A stretch of 64,000 bases of DNA from Neotamlana nanhaiensis (lineage in GTDB: Bacteria; Bacteroidota; Bacteroidia; Flavobacteriales; Flavobacteriaceae): positions 1-64,000 of the forward strand of contig NZ_JTDV01000019.1 in NCBI RefSeq assembly GCF_000943555.1, in the 5' to 3' direction. Position numbers and translations under genes: made by a program. The first letter of the stretch is position 1; the number at the start of each line of letters is the position of its first letter. Under the pieces are notes generated by a model, which did no database searches, was not told where the DNA came from, and saw only the letters and a program-made list of their open reading frames with translations. This document shows, one piece after another, positions 43,671 to 52,728 of this stretch.

Positions 43671-45669
43671 GTTGATTTAAATTTTCAAAAAATTGATTTC
43701 CTAGTATGTTGTTGATGGTATATTTTTTTGCCTGTTTTTTTGCGAGTTGATGCGACCAGCTAACACGTTCATTTGGTTTAAAACCTATTCCCGTATTGTT
43801 ATACTCGGCATAAAACGAGGTCGATTCTGCTTCCTTATTCTTCCAATTATGCCATCCTACTGGTAAAATATGATTGCCCATATCGCAGTTTATAAAAACG
43901 GTTTTGGCATATTTTCGCCATGGCCGGCCTAAATAAACTTCATTTACACCAACATCAGCTGTAAGTTTACAATTTTTAAACACATAACCAAAAGTTTCAT
44001 TTTTAGCTGTTGATGCTGCGGTGATGTAAGAGTTGGTTTTATTATTTATTACACAATCGTCGAAAAGCACTGTGGCTTCACCAAAAATAAAATCGGTACT
44101 ACCTTCAATAAAACAATTTTTAAAATATTGTTTAAAACCTTCGCCTGCTGTGTAAACCGTATCTTGATAACCTTTTAAGTTACAATTTTCAAAAAAACAA
44201 TTATTCGCATTTACCGATAAAGCTACAGCTTGCCCAACAGGACCTGCAGTATTTTGAATGGTTAAGTTTTTGGCCAGAAAATAGTCACCTTCAATTAAAA
44301 CGGTTGATGTTAAAAAGGTGCTATTTCGCCCTAAATCTATCTTACTAAAATAGTCATCAAACGTAATAATGGTATTTTCTTTACTTTCACCCAAAAAACT
44401 CACATGCGTATTCCATGAAAATACGTGAACTTTTTCGTTGTAAACACCATCTTTAATATTAATAATCACCCTTTGGTACGGAAATGCTTTTGATGCATAA
44501 ATAGCTTCTTGAATGCTCGTATAATCACCGCTTCCGTCTTTGGCCACAGTAACATTATAAGCGTCTTTTACTTTTTTAGAGGGCTTTTCGTAATGTTTTG
44601 CCTTCCATTCTGGAAATTTATCAATTACTTTTTGCGGATTTTGAGTATACCACGCGTAACCGTTTCGGCGTTCGTAACCTATTTCGGCAAGTGTTGCTTT
44701 TTTAATTCCGTCTCTATCGCAAAAAAACGGTGTATTATCATCGAGTTCCATAAAACGCGCCCAAACGGGTGTCGCATCATCATCTTCAACCACTATGGTA
44801 TTTCTCTTTTGTATAGTTTCATCAAATTTTCGCTCCACTTTTAAACCTTCAATTTTCACCTTTTTAAACCAAGACACGGCATGCACAATAGCATTCTTAA
44901 CCGCTTCCGAAGGATTTTCAATAGACATTAATAACCAAACGATTTCAGCAGATTCGGCGCCGCTTAACGATGGCAATTCGTAACTTCTTGCTTTTGCAGG
45001 TGCAAGTGTTTTTACATCGTGTTGTGCACACCAAGCGGTAAGCGCACCATTTTGCTTGTATTGGGTTTTAACAATGCATTCAATACCTTTATTAAAAGCT
45101 TCTTCTGCACGTTTTACATCAGCATCAGAAACTGGAACAGCATAATAATCGGTTTTATTTTTCACCTGTTGCAACAGTTTCAAAATGTTAACCATGGAAT
45201 TATCATTATAAGTAATATGACTGTAATACCCTTTTCGTAACGGATAAAACTGTGGCCAACCACCATTTTCATATTGGGCTTCAAAAATGTAATGCAAACC
45301 TTTTATCCACGCCTCTTTATAAGTTGCATTTTTTGTGGCTCGATACATTTTTGATAAAAACAAGAGTTCTTGAATGGTGGCGCCATTATCGGTTGTAACA
45401 TCATCGGTGCTTTGCTTTAAGGCTTTTAACTTTTCCTTTTCCTCTGGAGAAAGCAGCTTTTGCATTTGCGTGTTTTTAGGCCAACCGCCAATATCTCTTT
45501 GATATAATAACACATTATCGGCGATTGTTTGGGCTTCATCAGATGCAAACCATTCCTTGTCCTGTTTATTAATAATTCGTCTCCAAGATGGATCATGAAC
45601 TTGCCCGTGAGACGTATTAAAAAAAATAAGGATAAAGCAACAAAGTAAAATTCGGTGATAAATAAACAT
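43663..45669 (-). CDS. Two-domain pectinase: PL10 pectate lyase fused to CE8 pectin methylesterase
   Basis: The 668-residue secreted protein has a signal peptide (ILLCCFILIFFNTSHGQ). Its N-terminal domain (about 25-350) is a PL10-type alpha-barrel lyase: RDIGGWPKNTQM, TTDNGATIQELLFL, YENGGWPQFYP, TYNDNSMVN and EDDDATPVWARFMEL. The C-terminal domain (about 372-655) is a CE8 beta-helix esterase with KGYQDTVYTAG, GSTDFIFGEA (catalytic Asp pair) and YLGRPWRKYA (Arg). Together they remove methyl esters and then cleave the demethylated homogalacturonan. It is first in the leftward operon, behind the GTAATCGATTAC site. Confidence 0.92.
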   Translation of the reverse strand: MFIYHRILLCCFILIFFNTSHGQVHDPSWRRIINKQDKEWFASDEAQTIADNVLLYQRDIGGWPKNTQMQKLLSPEEKEKLKALKQSTDDVTTDNGATIQELLFLSKMYRATKNATYKEAWIKGLHYIFEAQYENGGWPQFYPLRKGYYSHITYNDNSMVNILKLLQQVKNKTDYYAVPVSDADVKRAEEAFNKGIECIVKTQYKQNGALTAWCAQHDVKTLAPAKARSYELPSLSGAESAEIVWLLMSIENPSEAVKNAIVHAVSWFKKVKIEGLKVERKFDETIQKRNTIVVEDDDATPVWARFMELDDNTPFFCDRDGIKKATLAEIGYERRNGYAWYTQNPQKVIDKFPEWKAKHYEKPSKKVKDAYNVTVAKDGSGDYTSIQEAIYASKAFPYQRVIINIKDGVYNEKVHVFSWNTHVSFLGESKENTIITFDDYFSKIDLGRNSTFLTSTVLIEGDYFLAKNLTIQNTAGPVGQAVALSVNANNCFFENCNLKGYQDTVYTAGEGFKQYFKNCFIEGSTDFIFGEATVLFDDCVINNKTNSYITAASTAKNETFGYVFKNCKLTADVGVNEVYLGRPWRKYAKTVFINCDMGNHILPVGWHNWKNKEAESTSFYAEYNNTGIGFKPNERVSWSHQLAKKQAKKYTINNILGNQFFENLNQHD

Positions 45670-45700
45670 AGTAGTTGGTAATTTTAATTTTAATTTTAAG

Positions 45701-45719
45701 GTAATCGATTACAAATATA
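45701..45719 (-). promoter_or_regulatory. Promoter -7 box and AATCGATT operator for the leftward pectin operon
   Basis: On the minus strand TATATTTG (45719-45712), a perfect TAnnTTTG box, runs straight into the perfect palindrome GTAATCGATTAC (45712-45701). The operator would cover the transcription start, 32 bases before the ATG at 45669. This is a typical repressor position. Confidence 0.75.
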
Positions 45720-45818
45720 GCTCATCTTTATAGCTTTATGAAGCTAATTAATAGATTACTTTATGGTATTAACAAAAAAACAGCGTCAAAATTTATCATC
45801 TAAACTAACTTTATTTCG

Positions 45819-45862
45819 TTTGATTATTAAATAAAAACTTATATATTTGTGCAATCGATTAC
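45819..45862 (+). promoter_or_regulatory. Promoter and AATCGATT operator for the susCD operon
   Basis: TTTG at 45819-45822, then exactly 19 bases, then TATATTTG at 45842-45849: a full match to the Bacteroidota promoter form. The operator GCAATCGATTAC (45851-45862) begins 2 bases later and overlaps the expected start of transcription. The leader to the ATG at 45919 is about 60 bases. Confidence 0.82.
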
Positions 45863-45918
45863 ATTTATTATTCAATATGAATGTAATAACTAAACAAGTT
45901 AACAACTAAACTAATTTT

Positions 45919-48900
45919 ATGACAAACTATTTAAATGGTTTGTTTCTCTATGCTTTCAAAAGAGGAACAAAAAGTCTTTTCTGTAAAAAAAGTTTTTCAG
46001 TTTTAGTTTTGGGTGCATTTTTGCTAAGTAGCATTTCATTGTTTGCTCAAAATAAGACCATAAAAGGATTGGTAACCGATGCCGATACGGGAGAACCGCT
46101 ATTAGGTGTAACCGTGATTGAAAAAGGCACTTCTAACGGTGCCGCTACAGATTTTGACGGAAACTATTCTCTTTCCGTTTCAAGCGAAAACGCTACTCTA
46201 GTTTTCTCTTACATTGGTTACAAAACTTTAGAATTAAATGCTGCTGGTAAATCTACGGTAAATGCTAATTTAGCTCCAGATGTTGCTGCACTTAACGAAG
46301 TTGTGGTTATTGGATATGGAACAGCTAAAAAATCGGACTTAACAGGTTCGGTTGTTGCTATTTCAGGTTCAGACTTAAAAGAACAACCTATACCAAACGT
46401 TGCCGAGGCACTTACAGGTCGTTTAGCAGGTGTACAAATTAACTCAACTGAAGGTTCTCCCGATGCCGATATTAGCATTCGAATTCGTGGTGGTGGGTCT
46501 ATCACGCAAAACAGTTCGCCATTAGTTATTGTTGATGGTTTCCCTGTAAACAGTATTAGTGACGTATCGTCTTCAGATATTGAAAATATTACTGTTTTAA
46601 AAGACGCCTCTTCAACCGCGATTTACGGTTCTCGTGGCGCAAACGGTGTTGTTATTATCACAACAAAAAGTGGTAAAGAAGGTAAAATTTCAGCAAACTT
46701 TAACATGTTTTACGGTGTTAAAAAAATTGCTAATACTATCGATGTTTTAAGTCCAGAAGATTTTGTTAAATGGCAATACGAATATGCACTTTTAGATAAT
46801 CCAGAAGAAATGGAATCTTACGAAAGTCTTTTTGGTTTATGGCAAGATTACGATCAATACCTTGGTCAAAAAGGCACCAACTGGCAAAAACAAATTTACG
46901 GACGAATGGGTGAAGTTGAAAGTCGCGATTTATCTGTGAGAGGTGGTACCGAAAAAATTAACTTCAACCTTAATTACGCACTTTACGATGAAAAAGCAAT
47001 AATGGTTGGTTCTAACTTTAAGCGTAATAACTTTTCTGTAGGTTTAAAAAGCAAAGTAAACGACAAAGTGGATTTATCGTTCACTTTACGCTATTCTGAA
47101 ACCGAAGTTAACGGTGGTGGTGCTAACGAACAAAATGAAGTATCATCAGCCGATGCTCGTTTAAGACACAGTGTTGGGTACTCGCCTATTCCAATTGCAG
47201 GTCTTACCACAGCAAATACCGACGAAGCTTTATCGAGTTATTTAGTAAACCCTTTTGTAGCAGTAGATGATAACCAACGTAAGCGTTTAAGAAAAAACTT
47301 CAATATGGTAGGTAGCTTTTCTTGGAAAATATTTAAAAACCTACAATACAAAATGGATTTAGGTTTAGATAACCGTAACGATTTAGATTATCGTTTTTAT
47401 GGCCGTTCTACCTACTACTCAGGCAACGTCCCTTCTGGAGACAATCAAGGTGCTCCTGCGTTGGTTAACAAAGACGAAAAGCGTGTGCGTTTTAGAACTG
47501 CCAACACTTTAAATTACGATTTTAAGGATATTTTAAATAACGAAAATCACGATTTAAAACTTTTAGTTGGTCAAGAATCTATTTTTACTAAAAACAACGA
47601 AGTAACTTCTGCATTACACGGTTTCCCAAAATTATTCGATTTTGAAACAGCAAGAACATTAACCTCGCAGGCAACTCCGTTTTTAGTAGACGATTTTTAC
47701 AGTCCTAATGATAAACTATTATCATTCTTTGGGCGTGTAAACTACAACTTAAAAGATCGCTATTTATTAACAGCTACGTACAGAGCCGATGGTTCTAGCA
47801 AGTTTTTAGGCAACAACCGTTGGGGCTATTTCCCTTCTGCTGCCTTAGCTTGGAAAATTTCTGAAGAAGAATTTTTAAGCAATGCTAACTGGTTAAACAA
47901 CTTAAAATTAAGAGTTAGTTACGGTCAATCGGGTAACAACAACATCCCAGCAGGACAAACTATTCAAAACTATCAATCGACAACCACTTCTCAAATAAAT
48001 ACTTTTAGTAATTATTGGAGACCTTCTAGTATTTTAGCAAACCCAGATTTAAAATGGGAAACTACAATTACACAAAACATTGGTATAGATTTCGATATAT
48101 TTAAAGGACGTGTTAGCGGTTCGTTTGAAGCTTACAAAAACATTACTAAAGACTTACTTATCCGCTTCCCAATACCAGGTTCTGGTTACGACGACCAATA
48201 TAGAAACTTAGGTGAGGTACAAAATGAAGGTCTCGAAGCCTCTTTAAACTTATCTATTTTAGAAAAACCAAACTATTCTTTAAGCTTAGCACTTAACGGA
48301 AGTTATAACAAAAATGAAATAACCGCTTTAGGAGGTTTAGAAGATTTTAGAACCAATACTAATTGGGCATCTTCTCAAATTGGTGTTGATTATTTGGTAA
48401 CTGTAGGACAACCTCTAGGTGTAATGTATGGATTTAGAAACGACGGACGTTACGAAGTATCAGACTTCGATTACGATGCAACCTCACAAGAATACACATT
48501 AAAATCAGGCTTAGTAGATAACGAATGGTTAGGCGGTGCACAACCAGGTATGATGAAACTTAAAGACCTAAACAACGATGGTATTATTGATGCCGATGAC
48601 CAAGAAATCATTGGAAATGCAAACCCAGATTTTACTGGTGGTATCGTACTGAACGCTACAGCCTATGGTTTCGATTTTTCTGCAGCCTTTAGTTACAGCA
48701 TAGGTAGTGAAGTATATAACGCGAACAAAATTGAGTTTACAACAGCAAACGAAAACAATCAATATAGGAATTTAAGTACTATTATGAGTGATGGTAACCG
48801 TTGGACTAACCTAGATCCGGCTACAGGCCAATTAGTAACCGATCCTATACAATTAGATGCTTTAAACGCCAATACAACCATGTGGTCCCCCTATATGTCT

Positions 48901-49179
48901 GATTACGTTTTTAGTGATTGGGCTGTTGAAGACGGATCGTTTTTAAGATTAAACACCTTAACATTAGGTTACACCATTCCTGAAGAGTTTACAGAGATGC
49001 TACACATTTCTAATTTAAGATTTTATGCCACCGCTAGCAACGTTTTCATCGTTACTAATTACTCAGGCTTAGACCCTGAAGTTTCAACAAGACGAAACAC
49101 ACCACTTACACCGGGTGTAGATTACTCGCCTTATCCTAGAAGTAGACAAATCGTTTTCGGTTTAAATCTTAACTTTTAA
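45919..49179 (+). CDS. SusC/RagA-family TonB-linked outer-membrane transporter
   Basis: The 1086-residue protein has a long signal region (core VLVLGAFLLSSISLFAQ, to about residue 44), a CarboxypepD_reg-like domain (GLVTDADTGEPLLGVTVIEK), the SusC hallmark VVVIGYGTAKKSDLTGSV, a plug domain (GRLAGVQINSTEGSPDADIS, RIRGGGSI, VLKDASSTAIYGSRGANGVV) and a large barrel ending in RQIVFGLNLNF. It imports oligosaccharides in a complex with the SusD-like lipoprotein encoded 20 bases downstream. In this locus the cargo should be pectin oligomers. Confidence 0.95.
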   Translation: MTNYLNGLFLYAFKRGTKSLFCKKSFSVLVLGAFLLSSISLFAQNKTIKGLVTDADTGEPLLGVTVIEKGTSNGAATDFDGNYSLSVSSENATLVFSYIGYKTLELNAAGKSTVNANLAPDVAALNEVVVIGYGTAKKSDLTGSVVAISGSDLKEQPIPNVAEALTGRLAGVQINSTEGSPDADISIRIRGGGSITQNSSPLVIVDGFPVNSISDVSSSDIENITVLKDASSTAIYGSRGANGVVIITTKSGKEGKISANFNMFYGVKKIANTIDVLSPEDFVKWQYEYALLDNPEEMESYESLFGLWQDYDQYLGQKGTNWQKQIYGRMGEVESRDLSVRGGTEKINFNLNYALYDEKAIMVGSNFKRNNFSVGLKSKVNDKVDLSFTLRYSETEVNGGGANEQNEVSSADARLRHSVGYSPIPIAGLTTANTDEALSSYLVNPFVAVDDNQRKRLRKNFNMVGSFSWKIFKNLQYKMDLGLDNRNDLDYRFYGRSTYYSGNVPSGDNQGAPALVNKDEKRVRFRTANTLNYDFKDILNNENHDLKLLVGQESIFTKNNEVTSALHGFPKLFDFETARTLTSQATPFLVDDFYSPNDKLLSFFGRVNYNLKDRYLLTATYRADGSSKFLGNNRWGYFPSAALAWKISEEEFLSNANWLNNLKLRVSYGQSGNNNIPAGQTIQNYQSTTTSQINTFSNYWRPSSILANPDLKWETTITQNIGIDFDIFKGRVSGSFEAYKNITKDLLIRFPIPGSGYDDQYRNLGEVQNEGLEASLNLSILEKPNYSLSLALNGSYNKNEITALGGLEDFRTNTNWASSQIGVDYLVTVGQPLGVMYGFRNDGRYEVSDFDYDATSQEYTLKSGLVDNEWLGGAQPGMMKLKDLNNDGIIDADDQEIIGNANPDFTGGIVLNATAYGFDFSAAFSYSIGSEVYNANKIEFTTANENNQYRNLSTIMSDGNRWTNLDPATGQLVTDPIQLDALNANTTMWSPYMSDYVFSDWAVEDGSFLRLNTLTLGYTIPEEFTEMLHISNLRFYATASNVFIVTNYSGLDPEVSTRRNTPLTPGVDYSPYPRSRQIVFGLNLNF

Positions 49180-49199
49180 TCAAAAAATTCTAAAGAAAA

Positions 49200-51059
49200 A
49201 TGAAAAACTTAATAAAAACATTAACGCTTAGCATGGTTGCTATCGCTACTTTCAATTCTTGCCAAGAATTTGAAGACGATTACTTAGAAGGACCTGCTAT
49301 TTCAACCATTGCCGATAACGTAATATTTGCAAACCCAGATTTAGCTCAAGGTGCTGTAGATGGTGTAATCGAAATTATTGCACATACCAACTCGTACCGT
49401 GGTCGTCATATTCCTTTTTATGGTTTTAATACCGATGTAGAATGGAACTATAACTCTTCATCTGTAGGTAACTCTTCTGGTGAATTAGTGATTTATGATG
49501 CCAAGCCTAATAACGGGCAAATGGACAGAGACAATAGTTCTTGGAACGAAATTTACATTGGGATAGAGCGTGCAAACAAGTGTATTGAAGGAATTCGTAC
49601 ATTCGGCACCGAAGAACCAGGTACCGAACTTGGTCGCTTACTTGGTGTAGCCTTAACCTATCGTGCCGTATTTTATAGCGACTTAATTAAAGCTTGGGGT
49701 GATGTTCCAGCACGTTTCGAGCCTATAAATTCTGAAACTTTATACATAGCAAAAACAAGTCGCGATACCATTTACAAACAAATTATTGCCGATTTAAAAA
49801 TAGCTTCAGACCTTGTACCTTGGCCAAACGAAGATAGCAAAACTACAACCGTAGAACGCATCAACAAAGCATTCGTAAAAGGACTTCGTGCTCGCATTGC
49901 ATTGTCTGCTTGTGGCTACCAACAATACCCTAACGATGGGGTTCGCAGAAGTAACGACCCAGATCTTTCTGTTCAAAAAATGTATAAAATTGCTTTAGAT
50001 GAATGTCGCGATGTAATAAACAGCGGAACCGTAGGATTAGAACCTACCTTTGAAGGTGTTTGGAGAAAATTAAACGAAGAAAATATAATTGTAGGAGGCG
50101 AATCGTTATGGGAAATGCCATTTTCTGATGGTCGTGGGCGTGTTAATTTCTCGTTTGCTGTTCGTCATCGTATGGTCGATCAAAATACAGGACAAGCTCG
50201 AGGTGGAATTGCAGGTCCATTACCGACTGTTTTTTACGATTTTGATGAAGATGATACACGAAGAGACATTACAGCTGTTCCATATGAATGGAGTACTCAA
50301 ATTGGCGAAGTACCGTCACCAGACCCAACAAAAGATAGCAACGTTGCCTTTACGCAACAAACTTTAGCCGGTTTAAACAGATGGTATTTTGGAAAATACC
50401 GCTACGAGTGGATGAACAGGTATGTAACCTCTGATAATGATGACGGTATTAACAGACTTTACATGCGCTATGCCGAAATACTGTTAATGGCTGCCGAAGC
50501 TGCTAATGAACTAGAAGGTCCTGCTGCTGGTGCTGTGTACTTAAAAGAATTAAGACGACGCGCTTTCCCTGCTGAACTTCATGCCGAAAAAGTAGACGAT
50601 TATGTAAATGCACTATCTAGTAAACAAGCCATGTTTAACGCTATTGTAGATGAACATAAATTTGAATTTACAGGAGAAATGGAACGTAAACAAGCCTTAA
50701 TTCGTTGGAATTTACTTGGAGAAAAACTAAGAGAAGCCAAAGAAAAAATGCGCAACTTACGCGACCGCACTGGCGAGTATGCCGATGTCCCAACAACACT
50801 ATATTATCGTTATTTAGACAACGATTACACCGAACTTGATGAAGATGATGAAACCATAGTAATTTATGGATTAAACCGTGGTGAAACTGTAAACCCTGGA
50901 GGCGACTATATTGCACAAGACTGGACTAACCTTCCTGAAAATGAAATTAATTCGCTTTTCCTTGAAGGTGTAGATCCAGATACCAGACAATTTTGGCCTA
51001 TTTGGCAAACTTTTATTGCTGCTAGTAATGGAAAATTAGTTAACGATTACGGTTACTAG
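49200..51059 (+). CDS. SusD/RagB-family glycan-binding lipoprotein
   Basis: The 619-residue lipoprotein (signal TLSMVAIATFNSC, lipid Cys about residue 21) has the SusD N-terminal TPR-like region (WNEIYIGIERANKCIEGIR, LGVALTYRAVFYSDLIKAWG) and the C-terminal RagB segment with RLYMRYAEILLMAAEAANE and MERKQALIRWNLL. It closes over the SusC barrel as a lid and holds the glycan. An insert-rich C-terminal part makes it longer than many SusD proteins (about 500-550). Confidence 0.94.
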   Translation: MKNLIKTLTLSMVAIATFNSCQEFEDDYLEGPAISTIADNVIFANPDLAQGAVDGVIEIIAHTNSYRGRHIPFYGFNTDVEWNYNSSSVGNSSGELVIYDAKPNNGQMDRDNSSWNEIYIGIERANKCIEGIRTFGTEEPGTELGRLLGVALTYRAVFYSDLIKAWGDVPARFEPINSETLYIAKTSRDTIYKQIIADLKIASDLVPWPNEDSKTTTVERINKAFVKGLRARIALSACGYQQYPNDGVRRSNDPDLSVQKMYKIALDECRDVINSGTVGLEPTFEGVWRKLNEENIIVGGESLWEMPFSDGRGRVNFSFAVRHRMVDQNTGQARGGIAGPLPTVFYDFDEDDTRRDITAVPYEWSTQIGEVPSPDPTKDSNVAFTQQTLAGLNRWYFGKYRYEWMNRYVTSDNDDGINRLYMRYAEILLMAAEAANELEGPAAGAVYLKELRRRAFPAELHAEKVDDYVNALSSKQAMFNAIVDEHKFEFTGEMERKQALIRWNLLGEKLREAKEKMRNLRDRTGEYADVPTTLYYRYLDNDYTELDEDDETIVIYGLNRGETVNPGGDYIAQDWTNLPENEINSLFLEGVDPDTRQFWPIWQTFIAASNGKLVNDYGY

Positions 51060-51086
51060 AATTAATAATTTAAAAGTATTACAATT

Positions 51087-52631
51087 ATGAAGACAATATA
51101 TATATTCAAAATAATACCAGTACTGCTTTTAGCCATTTTGGTTACAGGTTGTGGGTATAACGAAGATGTAATAGAAGAACTTTCTATTAGTCGTGAATTT
51201 GCACCAACTGATTTATCAGTTTTTATAAGAAATCAAACTAATGTTGAATTAAATTGGGTTACCGATGATAACATCGATTATTATGTCGCTGAGTTTAGCG
51301 CAGACGACCCAACGTTTTCAACCATCTACCTTTCGCAACAAATTGATGCTAGCGAATTACCTATTCAAATTCGTTTAGAAGGCGAAACGCTTTATGCTAT
51401 TCGTATTAAAGCTGTTAGTAATCGCGGATTAAATGATTCGTCTTGGGTTATTGCAGAAGCAGAAACGTTAACCGAGCAAATTATGTTACCTTCTCAACCA
51501 GGTGACATTCAAGCATTACAAGCAACTTTACGTTGGGAAGCGGGGTTAAATGTTACGCATTTCATTTTACAGCCTGGTGATGTTCGTTACGATCTTTCAG
51601 CTCAAGAAATTGCAGCTGGTGTAGCAACGATACCAGATTTAATGGCTGATACTGATTACCAAGGTACCCTTTACAACAATGCTAAAATTAGAGGTACTTC
51701 TACTTTTAAAACAGGAATCGATATTGGAGACAACACCTTAGTGTTACCAAGCGACGACTTATTCCAAATGATTGCCGATGCTGAGTCAGGAGATATCTTA
51801 CTACTAGAGCAAGGTGACTATACCTCACAAGTAGGTAGTGTTACTTTAGATAAATCAATAACAATTCAAGGGTTAAGAACCGATTTTAAACCACTTTTAA
51901 AAATAGGATTTTCCATTGCTGCTGGAGCAGAAGATGTTAGTTTAATAGATTTAGATATTGCAGGAGATTCAGCTTCAGAACTTATTGATATGGTAAGTTA
52001 TTCCGATGTAGGTAACTTCAACTCTATGCTAATAAGTGGTTGTAACATCCACGATTTCGATCGTTCTTTCGTAAGAGGTAGTACTAGTGGTTCTGTTCTT
52101 CAAACTTTAACCATAGAAAACAGTATAGTTAGTAATGTGTTAACTGCCGCTGGTGACTTTATTGACTTTAGAAGTTCGGATGTATTAAACGTTAACATTA
52201 CAACAAGTACTTTTAACAACTGTGCACCTGGTCGTGATTTCTTAAGACTTGATGCTTCGGGTGTTTCAAACGGAAATAGCAACTGTAACATTTTAATTGA
52301 TAGTTGTACCTTATATGGTTGTTCTAATTCTGATAGCCGTAGAATTTTATATGTTCGTTTTGTTACTAACGACGTTACCGTTAGAAATACGTTAATTGCT
52401 GAAACGGATTCTGAAGGTTATGCCGACCGTTCTGGTATTGATGAAACGCCAACTTTCAGTAATAACAACTACTTTAATGCTCCTGGTTTTTCTGACTCTA
52501 ATCAATATATATTCGACGGTTCAGGATCAGATTTAGATCCAGGTTTTGCCAATGCCGCTAATGGTGATTTTACTATAACTAACCAAACTATTATCGACAA
52601 TCAAATTGGTGACCCTCGTTGGAGACAATAA
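51087..52631 (+). CDS. DUF4957/DUF5123-type surface lipoprotein, probable glycan-binding protein
   Basis: The 514-residue lipoprotein (signal IPVLLLAILVTGC) has fibronectin III-like domains at about 40-215 (NVELNWVTDDNIDYYVAEFS) and a right-handed parallel beta-helix in the second half (SITIQGLRTDFKPLLKIGFS, then repeated short strands), ending with the DUF5123-type close GDFTITNQTIIDNQIGDPRW. Third genes after susCD in pectin loci often encode such proteins, which act as surface pectin-binding proteins. No catalytic lyase motif is obvious. It ends the first transcription unit before a strong terminator. Confidence 0.85.
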   Translation: MKTIYIFKIIPVLLLAILVTGCGYNEDVIEELSISREFAPTDLSVFIRNQTNVELNWVTDDNIDYYVAEFSADDPTFSTIYLSQQIDASELPIQIRLEGETLYAIRIKAVSNRGLNDSSWVIAEAETLTEQIMLPSQPGDIQALQATLRWEAGLNVTHFILQPGDVRYDLSAQEIAAGVATIPDLMADTDYQGTLYNNAKIRGTSTFKTGIDIGDNTLVLPSDDLFQMIADAESGDILLLEQGDYTSQVGSVTLDKSITIQGLRTDFKPLLKIGFSIAAGAEDVSLIDLDIAGDSASELIDMVSYSDVGNFNSMLISGCNIHDFDRSFVRGSTSGSVLQTLTIENSIVSNVLTAAGDFIDFRSSDVLNVNITTSTFNNCAPGRDFLRLDASGVSNGNSNCNILIDSCTLYGCSNSDSRRILYVRFVTNDVTVRNTLIAETDSEGYADRSGIDETPTFSNNNYFNAPGFSDSNQYIFDGSGSDLDPGFANAANGDFTITNQTIIDNQIGDPRWRQ

Positions 52632-52670
52632 AAAGTATTACCACTAAATTTCATATATTTTAATTAAAGT

Positions 52671-52711
52671 AAAGAGGTACACAATATGTTAACGTGTACC
52701 TCTTTTTTTAT
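52671..52711 (+). terminator. Terminator after the susC-susD-DUF5123 unit
   Basis: The arms AGAGGTACAC (52673-52682) and GTGTACCTCT (52694-52703) form a perfect 10-bp stem followed by a run of T. It lies 40 bases after the DUF5123 stop and 18 before the next start codon, so it would reduce read-through into the lyase gene. Confidence 0.88.
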
Positions 52712-52728
52712 AAATTAATAGTTTCATT